Origin: Anaerotignum lactatifermentans DSM 14214
GTDB lineage: Bacteria; Bacillota; Clostridia; Lachnospirales; Anaerotignaceae
Direction: 5' to 3'
Assembly (NCBI RefSeq): GCF_900142265.1
Contig: NZ_FRAH01000010.1
Span: forward strand, 1 to 64,000
Length of the DNA: 64,000 nt
Shown: positions 46,347 through 55,664 of the stretch, piece after piece
Position numbering within the stretch: the stretch's first letter is position 1
How the letters are laid out: every line of letters begins with the position of its first letter
Notes under the pieces: generated by a model
The model's database searches: none
What the model saw: the letters and a program-made list of their open reading frames with translations, nothing else
Told to the model about the DNA's origin: nothing
Made by a program: the position numbers and the translations under genes

Positions 46347-48083
46347 TCATTCATCCCCCCTATTCCTTGTCTGTGAATCATATACTTCACGATAAATGCC
46401 ATTCAGGCGCAGCAGTTCTTCATGAGTTCCCTGTTCTGCAATCCTACCGCCTTCCATCACCAGAATTTTATCCGCATCCTGTACCGATGATACGCGCTGT
46501 GCAATGATGATTTTCGTTGTTTCCGGTATTTCTTTGTACATGGCATTGCGAATCAGTGCATCTGTTTTGGTATCCACTGCCGATGTGGAATCGTCCAGAA
46601 TCAAAATCTTTGGCTTCTTCAAAAGCGCCCTTGCAATACACAAACGCTGCTTCTGTCCCCCGGAAACATTGGTTCTGCCCTGCTCAATATAAGTATCATA
46701 TTTATCCGGGAAACGCTGGATAAAGCTGTCTGCCTGCGCCAGTTTGCATACACGAACCAATTCTTCGTCAGATGCCTCTGCATTTCCCCATCTCAGATTT
46801 TCTTTGATGGTTCCAGAAAAGAGGACATTCTTCTGAAGGACCACTGCCACTTCATTTCTCAGCGCTGTAAGATCATAGGATCTTACGTCTTCTCCGCCAA
46901 CCAGAACAGCCCCTTCTGTTACATCGTAAAGCCTTGAGATAAGCTGGATGAGTGTCGTCTTCCCGGAGCCGGTTCCGCCGATGATACCTACAGTTTCCCC
47001 TGCTTTGATATCAATATTAATATCGCTTAAGGCATTCTTTTCGCTTTTTTCTGAATATTTGAAATTTACATTCTGGAAAGATATGCTGCCATCTTTCACT
47101 TCTTGGATGCCTTCAGGATTTTTATCCAGAACGCTTTCATGTTCGATCACTTCCACAACACGGTTTGCTGATTCCGTCGCCATGGAAGTCATAACAAATA
47201 CCATAGACAGCATCATCATGGACGCCAGAATCTGGATGCCATAACTGATGAGAGAGGATAACTCACCTGTTGTTAAGTCTACAGAAACCGTACTTATGAT
47301 AATATTTGCCCCAAAATAGCTAACCAGAAGCATGGCAATATAAATACAAAACATCATGAAAGGATTGTTCAGAGCCAGAATTTTTTCTGCTCTGGTAAAG
47401 TCCTTCCGCACTTCTTCCGAAGCATGCTCAAATTTTCTTTTTTCATAATCCTCCCGCACAAAGGATTTGACAACAAGGATTCCGGCAATATTTTCCTGCA
47501 CGGAATTATTCATTGCGTCATATTTCTTAAAAATTCGTTTGAATATTGGATATACATACATGGAAATTCCCAACAATACTGCCCCAAGAATAGGAAACAT
47601 GATTACAAAAATCACTGCCATGCGAACATTGATGTTCATACTCATGATAATCGAAAAGATCAGCATCAAAGGTGTTCTGACCGCAATTCGTATACTCATT
47701 TGGTAGGCATTTTGTATATTCGTTACGTCCGTCGTCATTCTTGTGACAAGAGAGGATGTCGAAAACTGATCAATATCCGCAAAAGAAAATTCCTGTATTC
47801 TAAAATACATATCCTGTCTTAAGTTCCTTGCAAACCCACAGGAAGCTGTCGCCGCTGTCTTCCCGGACAATACCCCAAAAATCAATGACAGTATCGCCAT
47901 GATGATCAGTACACTGCCATATTTGATAATCGGCGTCATGGAAGCTCCTGTCATTTCGTCGATTAACTCTGCCATGATAAAGGGCAGCAGGCATTCCAAA
48001 ACGACTTCAGCTGCAACCAGTATGGGCGTAAGCAAGGATGCAGTTTTATACTGCCTTACGCTTTTCAATAAGGATTTCAGCAT
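46347..48083 (-). CDS. ABC exporter half-transporter, degenerate ATPase site
   Basis: A 578-residue half-transporter with six membrane helices (about 15-300). The ATPase domain has Walker A GGTGSGKTT, signature NVSGGQKQRL and Walker B ILILDDSTS. The catalytic Glu is replaced by Asp, the mark of the non-hydrolysing site in heterodimeric exporters. AAGGAG precedes the ATG. It lies 12 bases after the MarR pseudogene and just before its partner. Confidence 0.92.
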   Translation of the reverse strand: MLKSLLKSVRQYKTASLLTPILVAAEVVLECLLPFIMAELIDEMTGASMTPIIKYGSVLIIMAILSLIFGVLSGKTAATASCGFARNLRQDMYFRIQEFSFADIDQFSTSSLVTRMTTDVTNIQNAYQMSIRIAVRTPLMLIFSIIMSMNINVRMAVIFVIMFPILGAVLLGISMYVYPIFKRIFKKYDAMNNSVQENIAGILVVKSFVREDYEKRKFEHASEEVRKDFTRAEKILALNNPFMMFCIYIAMLLVSYFGANIIISTVSVDLTTGELSSLISYGIQILASMMMLSMVFVMTSMATESANRVVEVIEHESVLDKNPEGIQEVKDGSISFQNVNFKYSEKSEKNALSDINIDIKAGETVGIIGGTGSGKTTLIQLISRLYDVTEGAVLVGGEDVRSYDLTALRNEVAVVLQKNVLFSGTIKENLRWGNAEASDEELVRVCKLAQADSFIQRFPDKYDTYIEQGRTNVSGGQKQRLCIARALLKKPKILILDDSTSAVDTKTDALIRNAMYKEIPETTKIIIAQRVSSVQDADKILVMEGGRIAEQGTHEELLRLNGIYREVYDSQTRNRGDE

Positions 48084-48095
48084 AGTGACACTCCT

Positions 48096-48545
48096 TTATT
48101 TATTAGATTTCAAGAGATTATGCTCCATTTTTGCAATACAGCTTAGCAGTACATCTTTGTCTTTTTTAGAAAACCCATCCAGAACGGTACACTCTAACTG
48201 TTCTTCTGCCTTTTTGAGGTCAGGAATCATTTTTCTGGAATACGCTGTCATAATAATCCATTTAAACCGTGCATCTTCCGCATTTCCCTTTCTTCTTACG
48301 AGATTCTTCTGCTCCATTCTGGAAAGCATGCGTGACACAGTGGCTTTGGAAATTTGAAATTACTGTTCCAGATCTTTTTGAAAGACTTTTTTGTACGCCT
48401 GTTCCTGCTGTGCTAAATACAATAGGACAAAAACATACATGCCTGATAATCCATTCTGTATTTCCATAAATTTTGTATCTGCAAATTTTCGAATGGTATG
48501 ATGCATAATCCCTAAATTTGCGATTATTTTTTGATTCTCATTCAT
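48096..48545 (-). pseudogene. MarR-family regulator interrupted by a stop codon
   Basis: The gene reads MNENQKIIANLGIMHHTIRK to KVFQKDLEQ, meets TAA at 48362-48360, then continues in the same frame FQISKATVSRMLSRMEQKNL to the end. A single change from GAA (Glu) to TAA explains it. The stop falls just before the recognition helix, so the truncated product cannot bind DNA in the usual way. Loss of this repressor would leave the downstream ABC exporter pair unrepressed. The start lacks a clear ribosome site. Confidence 0.8.
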
Positions 48546-48599
48546 TTCGTATTTGAATTACTTCACCAGATTTCTTGTTTTCCAAAATTTTCTTAGCTA

Positions 48600-49232
48600 T
48601 CATGTATCCTGATTGCTGCCGATTGCCAGAAACGCAATCAATTTGGCAGCCATATCGATGCCGACTTTTTCACTATTTATCATTAAGTCATAATTGCTGT
48701 AATCTCCCCATTTCTGGTCAGTTACCGCATTGTAGTATACAGCCCTTGATTTATCTGTCTGCAAAATCTGTTTTTCTGCATTTTCTGCGTCCATGCCATA
48801 TTCATTGACTGCTCTGTTGACCCGATTTTGCAGTTCCGCATAGACAAAGCAGCTGAGTACTCCCGGTTCGTCTTTCAGGATATAATCTGCACATCTGCCA
48901 ACAATGACGCAAGGTCCCTTCTTGGCTAATGCTTGGATTGCCTGACGCTGTGCCAAATAAATCTGCGCATTTAATGGCAGGGATTCTTTGCCGTTTCCAC
49001 TTAAAACGCCTAATCCGTAACCTGTTCCCATTGCAACATTGTACAGAAAACTATTTGTGATTTTTTCTTCTGAATGGAGTATCTGTTCCTTGGAAAAACC
49101 GGAAATTTTTGCAGTCTGGTCAATAATTTCACGGTCATAGAAATGATAACCTAACTGATCTGCCACCTTTTTTCCGATGATTCTTCCTCCGCTTCCCAAT
49201 TCTCTGCTGATGGTAATAATCTTGTACTGCAT
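48600..49232 (-). CDS. Cytidylate-kinase-like P-loop protein
   Basis: A 210-residue protein of the cytidylate-kinase-like family (PF13189). The N-terminus ITISRELGSGGRIIGKKVADQ is a modified P-loop. YDREIIDQTAKISGF and the middle VIVGRCADYIL follow, as does the usual RVNRAVNEYGM lid region. The family is related to CMP kinase, but its substrate is not established. AGAGGTG precedes the ATG, four bases after the MATE gene stop, so it is co-transcribed with the MarR-NmrA-MATE unit. Confidence 0.85.
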   Translation of the reverse strand: MQYKIITISRELGSGGRIIGKKVADQLGYHFYDREIIDQTAKISGFSKEQILHSEEKITNSFLYNVAMGTGYGLGVLSGNGKESLPLNAQIYLAQRQAIQALAKKGPCVIVGRCADYILKDEPGVLSCFVYAELQNRVNRAVNEYGMDAENAEKQILQTDKSRAVYYNAVTDQKWGDYSNYDLMINSEKVGIDMAAKLIAFLAIGSNQDT

Positions 49233-49236
49233 ATGG

Positions 49237-50608
49237 TTACACCTCTTTCTCTAATTTTTTCAGTTCTCTGCTTACAATCGCTACTGCCAGTATAAAGGCA
49301 AGGGTATCAGCCACAGGTCCTGCCCACAACACACCTAAAATTCCAAGAATACTGCTAAGAATAAATTCTGCCGGCAGCAAAAAGATAATCTGTCTGGACA
49401 AAGAAATGACCGCAGATTTTACTGCTCTGCCAATGGACTGCATGAACAATGCTGCCACTGTCTGAAAACCATTGAAAATAGTTGCCAGCAAAAATATACG
49501 GAAACATAATTCCGCAAACTGGTTATACAATCCACTTTCCTTACCAAAAATGGAAATAATCTGAACGGGTACAAGCTGATATGCCGCAAAAGCAATCACT
49601 GCCAGTATTTCTGCCACAATCACAACACATCGGAATGTCTGTTTCACCCGTTTGATATTGCCTGCGCCATAGTTAAATCCAATAATGGGCTGTGCACCGG
49701 AAGCAATCCCGACTGTTGCTGCAATAACCAGCTGATTGACTTTGATGACGATACCTACAACAGCTATGGGAATTTCAGAACCGTATTCCGAAAGAGCGCC
49801 ATATTTTGTCAGCAGGTTATTGATGACAGCCATCACAATGACAATAGACATTTGTGTAATAAAACTGGAAATACCCAATCCCATTACTTTTTTTGCAGGA
49901 ATGAAAATGAATCTTATAATCCGATTTTTTGAGATGAATAGAGCGGAAGCGTCTGATATAATTCAGCCCCATCAAAAAAGTAAAAATCTGCCCGATGATT
50001 GTTGCCAATGCCGCACCTTTGACACCCCACTGAAAAACAAAAATGAAAATCGGGTCTAAAATGGTATTGGTCACTGCGCCAACCAATAATGAAACCATGG
50101 AATACTGGGGACTGCCGTCTGCTCGTTCAATGGCAGTAAAAACCGTTCCGACCAAAACAAAAGGCAAACCGATGATGATAATCCTGCCGTAATCCATGGC
50201 ATAGGGATAAAGGGTTTCTGTGCACCCAAACAGATAAACAAGATCCTCCAGAAAAACAGCCATCAGAACAGCAATGATAATCCCCACCACAACAGAAAAT
50301 GTGATGACACTGCCAATCCCTTTTGCCCCTTCTTCTTTTTTTCCTTCTCCAAGGCGTAGACTTAAAAAAGATGCACCGCCATCGCCCAGCATCAATGCGA
50401 TGGACAGCACAATCACTGTCAGCGGATATATGATATTTGTTGCGCCATTTCCAAGATACCCTACGCCCTGCCCGATAAAAATCTGATCGACCATGTTATA
50501 AAGGGAATTCACCAACAGGGAAATGACGCACGGAATGGCATATTTGCCAAGTAACTTCCATACAGAATCCACTGCCAGTGGATTCTGCAACACTTTCTGA
50601 TTCTGCAT
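49237..50608 (-). pseudogene. MATE-family multidrug efflux pump, frameshifted
   Basis: The first frame (from ATG 50608, after AAAGGAGG) gives the N-terminal half of a MATE exporter: SLYNMVDQIFIGQGVGYLG, LGDGGASFLSLRLGEGKKE, DGSPQYSMVSLLVGAVTN. The second frame (stop at 49237) gives the C-terminal half: VNQLVIAATVGIASGAQPII, GFNYGAGNIKRVKQTF. They join near 49898-49912, where removing one base would give KIHFIPAKKVMGLGISSF. The pump would export cationic drugs using Na+ or H+. It belongs to the operon whose genes each have a GTCGYAAGCGAC dyad before the ribosome site. Confidence 0.85.
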
Positions 50609-50623
50609 TTTGTCCTCCTTTCC

Positions 50624-50635
50624 GTCGCTTACGAC
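50624..50635. promoter_or_regulatory. GTCGYAAGCGAC dyad before the MATE gene
   Basis: The minus strand reads AATAGGTCGTAAGCGACGG, then AAAGGAGG. It is the same dyad as at 51637 and 52096. Confidence 0.7.
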
Positions 50636-50658
50636 CTATTTGCTCAAAAAAATATTTT

Positions 50659-51617
50659 TTAAATCAAATCTTTCCAATGACGCACTTTGTTTTTCCATAC
50701 ATAACTATACTGATCCTGCAAATCGTATACTTCCAAAGGTTTTCTGCCTGTCAGAAGTTCCACATCATGGGTGACAACGCCCATCTGTCCTTCGGAAATA
50801 CCTGCTTCATTGGTGATCATATCGTTACTGCAAAAAGGAACCGGCGCCTGAGAAAAATCCCCGTCTGTTGTTCTTGGAATATGCAGTGCTTCCAGATATG
50901 CTCTGAATTCTTCTTCTGTCATTGGCTTATATTCAAAAGGAATCCCTGATTTTTCTGCAATCATGTTACAAATTTCTCTCTGACTTAAGGGAATGGTACT
51001 GGTCAGGTCATATGCTCGATTAGGTTCGCCTTTTCCAAGAAGCAGAGCCGCACCGCATCTTGCACTGTCGTCTTTTGCAATACTTGTGACCTTTCCTTCT
51101 CCAGCGGTAGTACCCCATACGTTTCCACTCAACATTGCCAGCATAACAGAAGTGGTCAAATAATTTTCCATATAAAGATTATTTCTCATAATGTTGTGTT
51201 CAATGCCGCTTTCTCTCAGCATTTTCTCTGTGGCTCTATGGTCTGGCAGCACATACTGGTTATAGCCTTCTCTATCTGCGCCAAAAAAGGATGTATAAGT
51301 AATATGTTTCACACCGGCTTTTTTGCATGCCTCAATGACTTTTCTATGCTGTTCCACTCTTTTGGGTCCATTGATAATGCTGGAAATAAAGAATAGTCTG
51401 TCTGCTCCCTCAAAAGCCTTTGTCATTTGTTCCACATCATCATAATTGGCTTCTTTTACAGTTACTCCTTTTCCTCCCAAGCAGTTTTCTTTTCCATAGG
51501 CACTCTGGCAAGATTCGGACATGTAAAAATCAAATCTGTTCCTGCAACTGCTTCCAACATATTGTTTGCCACTCTGCCTGCCAGTTTGCCATCTGCACCT
51601 GTAACCAAATATTTCAT
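50659..51617 (-). pseudogene. NmrA-like NAD(P)-binding oxidoreductase, frameshifted
   Basis: The true start is ATG 51617 (after AAGGAGG), giving the Rossmann opening MKYLVTGADGKLAGRVANN and continuing to KKTAWEEK. The main frame then resumes at GVTVKEANYDDVEQM and runs to 50659. One A is missing in the short A-run at 51469-51472. The body has the atypical-SDR/NmrA layout (ADRLFFISSIINGPKR; GVKHITYTSFFGAD; FWGT-like GNVWGTTAGEGK). Such proteins are often quinone or azo reductases or redox sensors beside MarR genes. Confidence 0.8.
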
Positions 51618-51636
51618 AAATATTCCTCCTTTTTAA

Positions 51637-51648
51637 GTCGCTTGCGAC
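51637..51648. promoter_or_regulatory. GTCGYAAGCGAC dyad before the NmrA-like gene
   Basis: The minus strand reads AATAGGTCGCAAGCGACTT, then AAAAAGGAGG. It lies between the marR stop and the NmrA-like start. Confidence 0.7.
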
Positions 51649-51666
51649 CTATTAATGTAAATTTTT

Positions 51667-52077
51667 TTATTTGATGTTTTTGGTTAATTTTTTTATCACG
51701 CCGGAAAGAGATTCGATTTCATCCATAGACAGCCCTGCAAAGATACGTTCTGTAATTTTGCCGATCTTCTCCTCAATAGCAGTTGTCATTGCCGAACTTT
51801 TATCTGTAAGAACAATTTTTTTATAGCGTCTGTCACTTTCCAAAGGTTCTGTCATAATCAGTTTTTTCTCTTCCAGACGATTTAAAATACTGCTTACCGT
51901 TGGATGTGTCAAACCCAAACTATGTTCAATGTTTTTCTGGCATATTTCCTGTGTACGGTTCATGTTCAAATAACCAATCACATATGCCTGCATATATGTA
52001 ATATCCAGTTCAGCTAACTCCTGATTCAGCACTCTTTCAATGGCTGTGTTCAGAATCTTAAATTCGATGATATCCAT
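51667..52077 (-). CDS. MarR-family regulator of the NmrA-MATE operon
   Basis: A 136-residue winged-helix protein. MDIIEFKILNTAIERVLNQE is the N-terminal dimerisation helix. The recognition region is LGLTHPTVSSILNRLEEKKL, and the wing holds ESDRRYKKIVLT. The start at 52077 lies seven bases after GGGGG; the frame is open further upstream but overlaps the promoter. The promoter has TTGACA-17-TAAGAT with the GTCGTAAGCGAC dyad at the start point, and the same dyad precedes the next two genes. It is therefore the likely binder of that dyad. Confidence 0.88.
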   Translation of the reverse strand: MDIIEFKILNTAIERVLNQELAELDITYMQAYVIGYLNMNRTQEICQKNIEHSLGLTHPTVSSILNRLEEKKLIMTEPLESDRRYKKIVLTDKSSAMTTAIEEKIGKITERIFAGLSMDEIESLSGVIKKLTKNIK

Positions 52078-52095
52078 ATCATGACCCCCTAATCC

Positions 52096-52138
52096 GTCGC
52101 TTACGACATATCTTAGCTGAATTTTTGTCATTTGTCAA
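52096..52138 (-). promoter_or_regulatory. marR promoter with GTCGTAAGCGAC operator
   Basis: On the minus strand, TTGACA (52138-52133), 17-base spacer, TAAGAT (52115-52110), then the dyad GTCGTAAGCGAC (52107-52096) over the start point. Confidence 0.8.
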
Positions 52139-52146
52139 GAACATAT

Positions 52147-52186
52147 AAAAAACCGGCACAGAAAATACTTCTTGTGCCGTTTTACT
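52147..52186 (-). terminator. Terminator of the RNA-repair operon
   Basis: AACCGGCACA and TGTGCCGTT form a stem (52151-52181). On the minus strand the second arm runs into TTTTTTAT. It follows the RlaP-like stop directly. Confidence 0.85.
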
Positions 52187-52943
52187 ACATAGTCTGCAAT
52201 TGCTGCAAAAATAAATCATCCAATTCCTGCCAATCAACCAGTTTTGTTTCTTCCAAAGATTTTAAAATATTTTGGATATCTGCAATGGAATCTTCCAGAT
52301 ATGTATTGATTTTATCCACTTTCGCAGTCATTTTGACTTCCGGTGAATTTTGTTTTAAATCCAGAAGCCTGTTCACATCTGCCAGCAATGTATCTGGAAG
52401 TTCTGCCTCCATCAGTTCTGAAAAAAGCATGGGAGGCGGTGTTTTCTTCTCCAGAATCCATCGACATGCCAATACAGGTCTAAGTACATAAAAATATTTT
52501 TTGACTTTGACCATGTCTCCTTCCAGATACTCTCGTCTGTTTTTCTCTGCCATATGGATGTAATGATAAAGACTTCTCTTTGTGGAAAAGTAATTTCCCA
52601 TCATGGTTCTGAACGTTTCTGCAAAAGGTGTTTCCATGTATACAATGGGTGAAGAAAACCATTCAAACAGCGTAGGATTCGATTTTCGGAAAAGCCGCAA
52701 TGTTTTCTGTAAATCCCATCCATTGATATCTAAAACGTCATCCAAGGGCAATTCAATGACATCCCGCGTTTTTTCTAAACGCAAATAGTCCTCTTTCTGA
52801 CGAATATAAATGAACCGTACATCATAGTCGCTGTCAGTAGAAGGAAATCCCCATGCGCGGCTGCCGGATTCCACTGCAAGAAGGATGCGAACATGTTCAT
52901 TTTTCTCAATTTCACGGAGTTTTCTGACAATCGTCTGTTCCAT
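52185..52943 (-). CDS. RlaP-type nucleotidyltransferase (RNA repair associated)
   Basis: A 252-residue polymerase-beta-fold nucleotidyltransferase (PF10127-like). The motif ESGSRAWGFPSTDSDYDVR provides the GS...DxD metal-binding site, followed by the family helices DINGWDLQKTLRLFRKSNP and LYHYIHMAEKNRREYL. RlaP proteins are named for association with RNA ligases and Pnkp in RNA-repair operons; their substrate is not settled, with tRNA end repair proposed. AAGGAGG precedes ATG 52943. The gene overlaps the end of rtcB by 32 bases, so its translation is coupled to RtcB. Confidence 0.85.
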   Translation of the reverse strand: MEQTIVRKLREIEKNEHVRILLAVESGSRAWGFPSTDSDYDVRFIYIRQKEDYLRLEKTRDVIELPLDDVLDINGWDLQKTLRLFRKSNPTLFEWFSSPIVYMETPFAETFRTMMGNYFSTKRSLYHYIHMAEKNRREYLEGDMVKVKKYFYVLRPVLACRWILEKKTPPPMLFSELMEAELPDTLLADVNRLLDLKQNSPEVKMTAKVDKINTYLEDSIADIQNILKSLEETKLVDWQELDDLFLQQLQTM

Positions 52944-53754
52944 CGGTTTCCTCCTTCTTTTTCATCCAAGGTGCGTCTTCATTGGATGCTTTGAAATTAT
53001 AAATGGGCTTCATCACATCCATGACTTCCACTGTTTCGCCGATGACATCCAGAATATCTTCCAATGATTTGTAAGCCATAGGCGCTTCGTCCAGTGTGTC
53101 CTCGTTAACAGAAGTTGTGTAAATCCCTGCCATGGCTTCCTTGTAAGATTCCATATTCAGAGTTTCTCTTGCTTTTGCTCTGGACATGACACGCCCTGCT
53201 CCATGGGGCGCAGAATCATTCCATTCTGGATTGCCTTTTCCCACTGCAATGATAGAACCATCCCGCATATTGATGGGAATGAGAACCTTTTCTCCAGCGT
53301 GAGCCGCAATGGCACCTTTGCGGAGAATCATTTCATCCATATCAATATAGTTATGAATGGTATGGAAAGATTCCACAGCAGTCATACCCGTTCTCTCCAG
53401 AATGATTTCTGCCATTCTTTCCCTGTTCCTCTTTGCAAAACGCTGGCAGATTTCTACGTCATACAAATAATCATCCAGGAATGTTCCATAAAGCCAGCAA
53501 ATATCTTCTGGAACCAAAAGTTCCTGCGTTTCATAATTGTTTTTCAATTCTTTCAAAGCATCCTGAATCTCTGCTCGTCTGCCTTCTGCCTTGTATGTAC
53601 GAATGATTTCTTCTCTTTGACGGAAATAATCCTCTTTTCCCATATGCAGGTCAATGGCAAGCTGCTGATATACTTCAGCCACCTGTTTTCCCAGATTGCG
53701 GCTGCCGGAATGAATCACCAGATAGCAAGTTCCGTCTGCTGCCTGATCGACTTC
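52912..53754 (-). CDS. rtcB: RtcB RNA ligase, second exon
   Basis: The 280 C-terminal codons of RtcB, starting EVDQAADGTCYLVIHSGSRNLG. Further RtcB blocks are visible: ELLVPEDICWLYG, VESFHTIHNYID, LRKGAIAAHAGEKVLIPINM (metal site), and SAPHGAGRVMSRAKA with the His that accepts GMP. RtcB joins RNA 3'-phosphate or 2',3'-cyclic phosphate to 5'-OH using GTP and Mn2+. The reading frame joins exactly to exon 1 once the group II intron is removed. Without splicing there is no native start here. Confidence 0.92.
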   Translation of the reverse strand, partial: EVDQAADGTCYLVIHSGSRNLGKQVAEVYQQLAIDLHMGKEDYFRQREEIIRTYKAEGRRAEIQDALKELKNNYETQELLVPEDICWLYGTFLDDYLYDVEICQRFAKRNRERMAEIILERTGMTAVESFHTIHNYIDMDEMILRKGAIAAHAGEKVLIPINMRDGSIIAVGKGNPEWNDSAPHGAGRVMSRAKARETLNMESYKEAMAGIYTTSVNEDTLDEAPMAYKSLEDILDVIGETVEVMDVMKPIYNFKASNEDAPWMKKKEETDGTDDCQKTP

Positions 53755-53815
53755 GTGAGGTAGGCTATCGGCGCCTTGGTAGATTACTCTATTAGGTTTC
53801 CAATAACCCCCTCCC

Positions 53816-53849
53816 GAACCGTGCTTACATGTCTCCATGTACACGGCTC
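53816..53849 (-). ncRNA. Group II intron domain V
   Basis: A 34-nt hairpin with stem GAGCCGTG/CACGGTTC, a GAGA-type tetraloop and a two-base bulge, the catalytic core of group II ribozymes. Its integrity suggests the intron can still splice. Confidence 0.88.
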
Positions 53850-53864
53850 TCCATTTACTCAATC

Positions 53865-55664
53865 TTATAGATGTGGGTGGGCTATTTTGTTATGACACTC
53901 ATGGCACAATACTAATGTTTTCCTGTTACGTTCAATCATTAATTTTTCCCAGAATGTTTTTCCTTTGAGGTCTTTTAGCATTTTGACATGATGTACTTCA
54001 CAGTGGTCATCATGTTTTCCACACCATTCACAAACATTAGCATTAATTCTTTGTTCAAGTTCTGTTCTACCCATGTACATCATTATATTGGTGATAGGGT
54101 CTGGGTCGCCTTTGAATGGAATTTTCTTCCGTCGAAAACCATCTCTGTAGAAATAACAGATTCTTTCTCCATTTTGGGTTTGATATTTAACTCCCCAGTA
54201 TTTATCAATACGTAGTTTTTTAATCATCTTGCGTACACTACTTTTATGTTTGGCAGCCAATGTTTTAAGACAACTATATTCTGCTACATATCGATATTGC
54301 CACATTTTATGCGTGACATTTTCTGCTAATTGATAATAATTATACAGCCCTCTAATTTCAGCATTGTAGATGCTTACAATTTCGAGTTCACTCAAGTTTA
54401 TGAGTAAAGGTCTTGCATTCATTTTCCACTTGTTTGCGTTTATATCCATGACCATATTTTTTTCATTGATTGCCTTGATAATTACATCTTTAGGCATAAA
54501 CAGACGAATATTTCGCCTTGCACTACGACATTGTGTTTTTCCTACTTGATATGTTCGTTCATTGCCACCAATGGTAATTTCATAGCCAAGGAATTTCGCA
54601 TAATCACTACTGTTGGTAATCAGTGTTTTGTCAATTGAGAGTTCTAATTTCAATTCTTTTTGCATAAAATCGTGGATTTGCTCCTTGATTTGTTTGCAAT
54701 CTTTTTTACTACCATTCACACCGATTAGAAAATCATCTGCATATCTGACATATTTTAGACTTTTATATCCATTGTGGTCGCTGATATGTGGAGTTGTCAT
54801 CATTTCTTTACGTAGCTGTTTATATTCTGATAGCAAACCCTCCTTGTCATCATCCTCACACTTGTCCATTTGCTTTCTGACTTTACTAAGCCTGTATTCC
54901 AGATTTCGATATTGGGGATTTCTCTGTTGTTGCTTTGGATTTCCATTATCGAATTCCTTTTTCAGCTTTTCCATAAACAGGTCGAACTCATTGAGATAGA
55001 TATTTGCTAAAATAGGGCTAATGATGCCCCCTTGTGGTGTCCCACTATAGGTTTTGTTGAATTTAAAATCCTCAACATAACCAGCTCGCAGAAATTTCCA
55101 CATTAGGCGAATAAACTTTTCGTCTACAATTTTCTTTCTCAGAATTCCAATAAGCACATGGTGGTCAATATTATCAAAGAACCCCTTAATATCTCCCTCG
55201 ATAAACCAATTTACTCCTGTAAAAGTTTTATTTATGACCGTGAGAGCTGTATGGCAACTTCTATTAGGTCTAAATCCGTGAGAAGTATTGGTAAATGAGG
55301 GTTCGTAGATTGCTTCCATTATCATTCGACAAGCCTCTTGTACAAGTCTATCTGTGAAGCTGGGTATTCCCAGGGGGCGCTTTGTACCATTTTTCTTAGG
55401 GATGTAGGTTCTTTTTGATGGGTTTGGCTGATAGCTTTCATCTCTAATAGTAGCAATAATTTTTTCTACTTTATCTTTGCTGAAACCATCAGCATTTTTT
55501 TCATCAACTCCACTCGTGGAACTACCTTTATTGCTGTAAATATTACTGTAGGCTTTTACATAGATATCTGGATTATACAGAATTCTATAGAGCCTATTGA
55601 ACTTGAACTCAGGCTTTTCTGCCTGTTTTGCGAGATTGTTCAAAATAACTTCTGAATTTTGCAT
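53865..55664 (-). CDS. ltrA: Group II intron reverse transcriptase/maturase (LtrA-like, HNH)
   Basis: A 599-residue intron-encoded protein. The reverse transcriptase domain (about 20-350) has RPLGIPSFTDRLVQEACRM, GFRPNRSCHTAL, GTPQGGIISPILANIYL and the active site YVRYADDFLIG. Maturase domain X follows (about 400-500). The C-terminal HNH endonuclease has CEWCGKHDDHCEVHHV and VLCHECHNKI. All parts needed for splicing and retrohoming are present. It would help excise the intron from rtcB mRNA. Confidence 0.95.
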   Translation of the reverse strand: MQNSEVILNNLAKQAEKPEFKFNRLYRILYNPDIYVKAYSNIYSNKGSSTSGVDEKNADGFSKDKVEKIIATIRDESYQPNPSKRTYIPKKNGTKRPLGIPSFTDRLVQEACRMIMEAIYEPSFTNTSHGFRPNRSCHTALTVINKTFTGVNWFIEGDIKGFFDNIDHHVLIGILRKKIVDEKFIRLMWKFLRAGYVEDFKFNKTYSGTPQGGIISPILANIYLNEFDLFMEKLKKEFDNGNPKQQQRNPQYRNLEYRLSKVRKQMDKCEDDDKEGLLSEYKQLRKEMMTTPHISDHNGYKSLKYVRYADDFLIGVNGSKKDCKQIKEQIHDFMQKELKLELSIDKTLITNSSDYAKFLGYEITIGGNERTYQVGKTQCRSARRNIRLFMPKDVIIKAINEKNMVMDINANKWKMNARPLLINLSELEIVSIYNAEIRGLYNYYQLAENVTHKMWQYRYVAEYSCLKTLAAKHKSSVRKMIKKLRIDKYWGVKYQTQNGERICYFYRDGFRRKKIPFKGDPDPITNIMMYMGRTELEQRINANVCEWCGKHDDHCEVHHVKMLKDLKGKTFWEKLMIERNRKTLVLCHECHNKIAHPHL

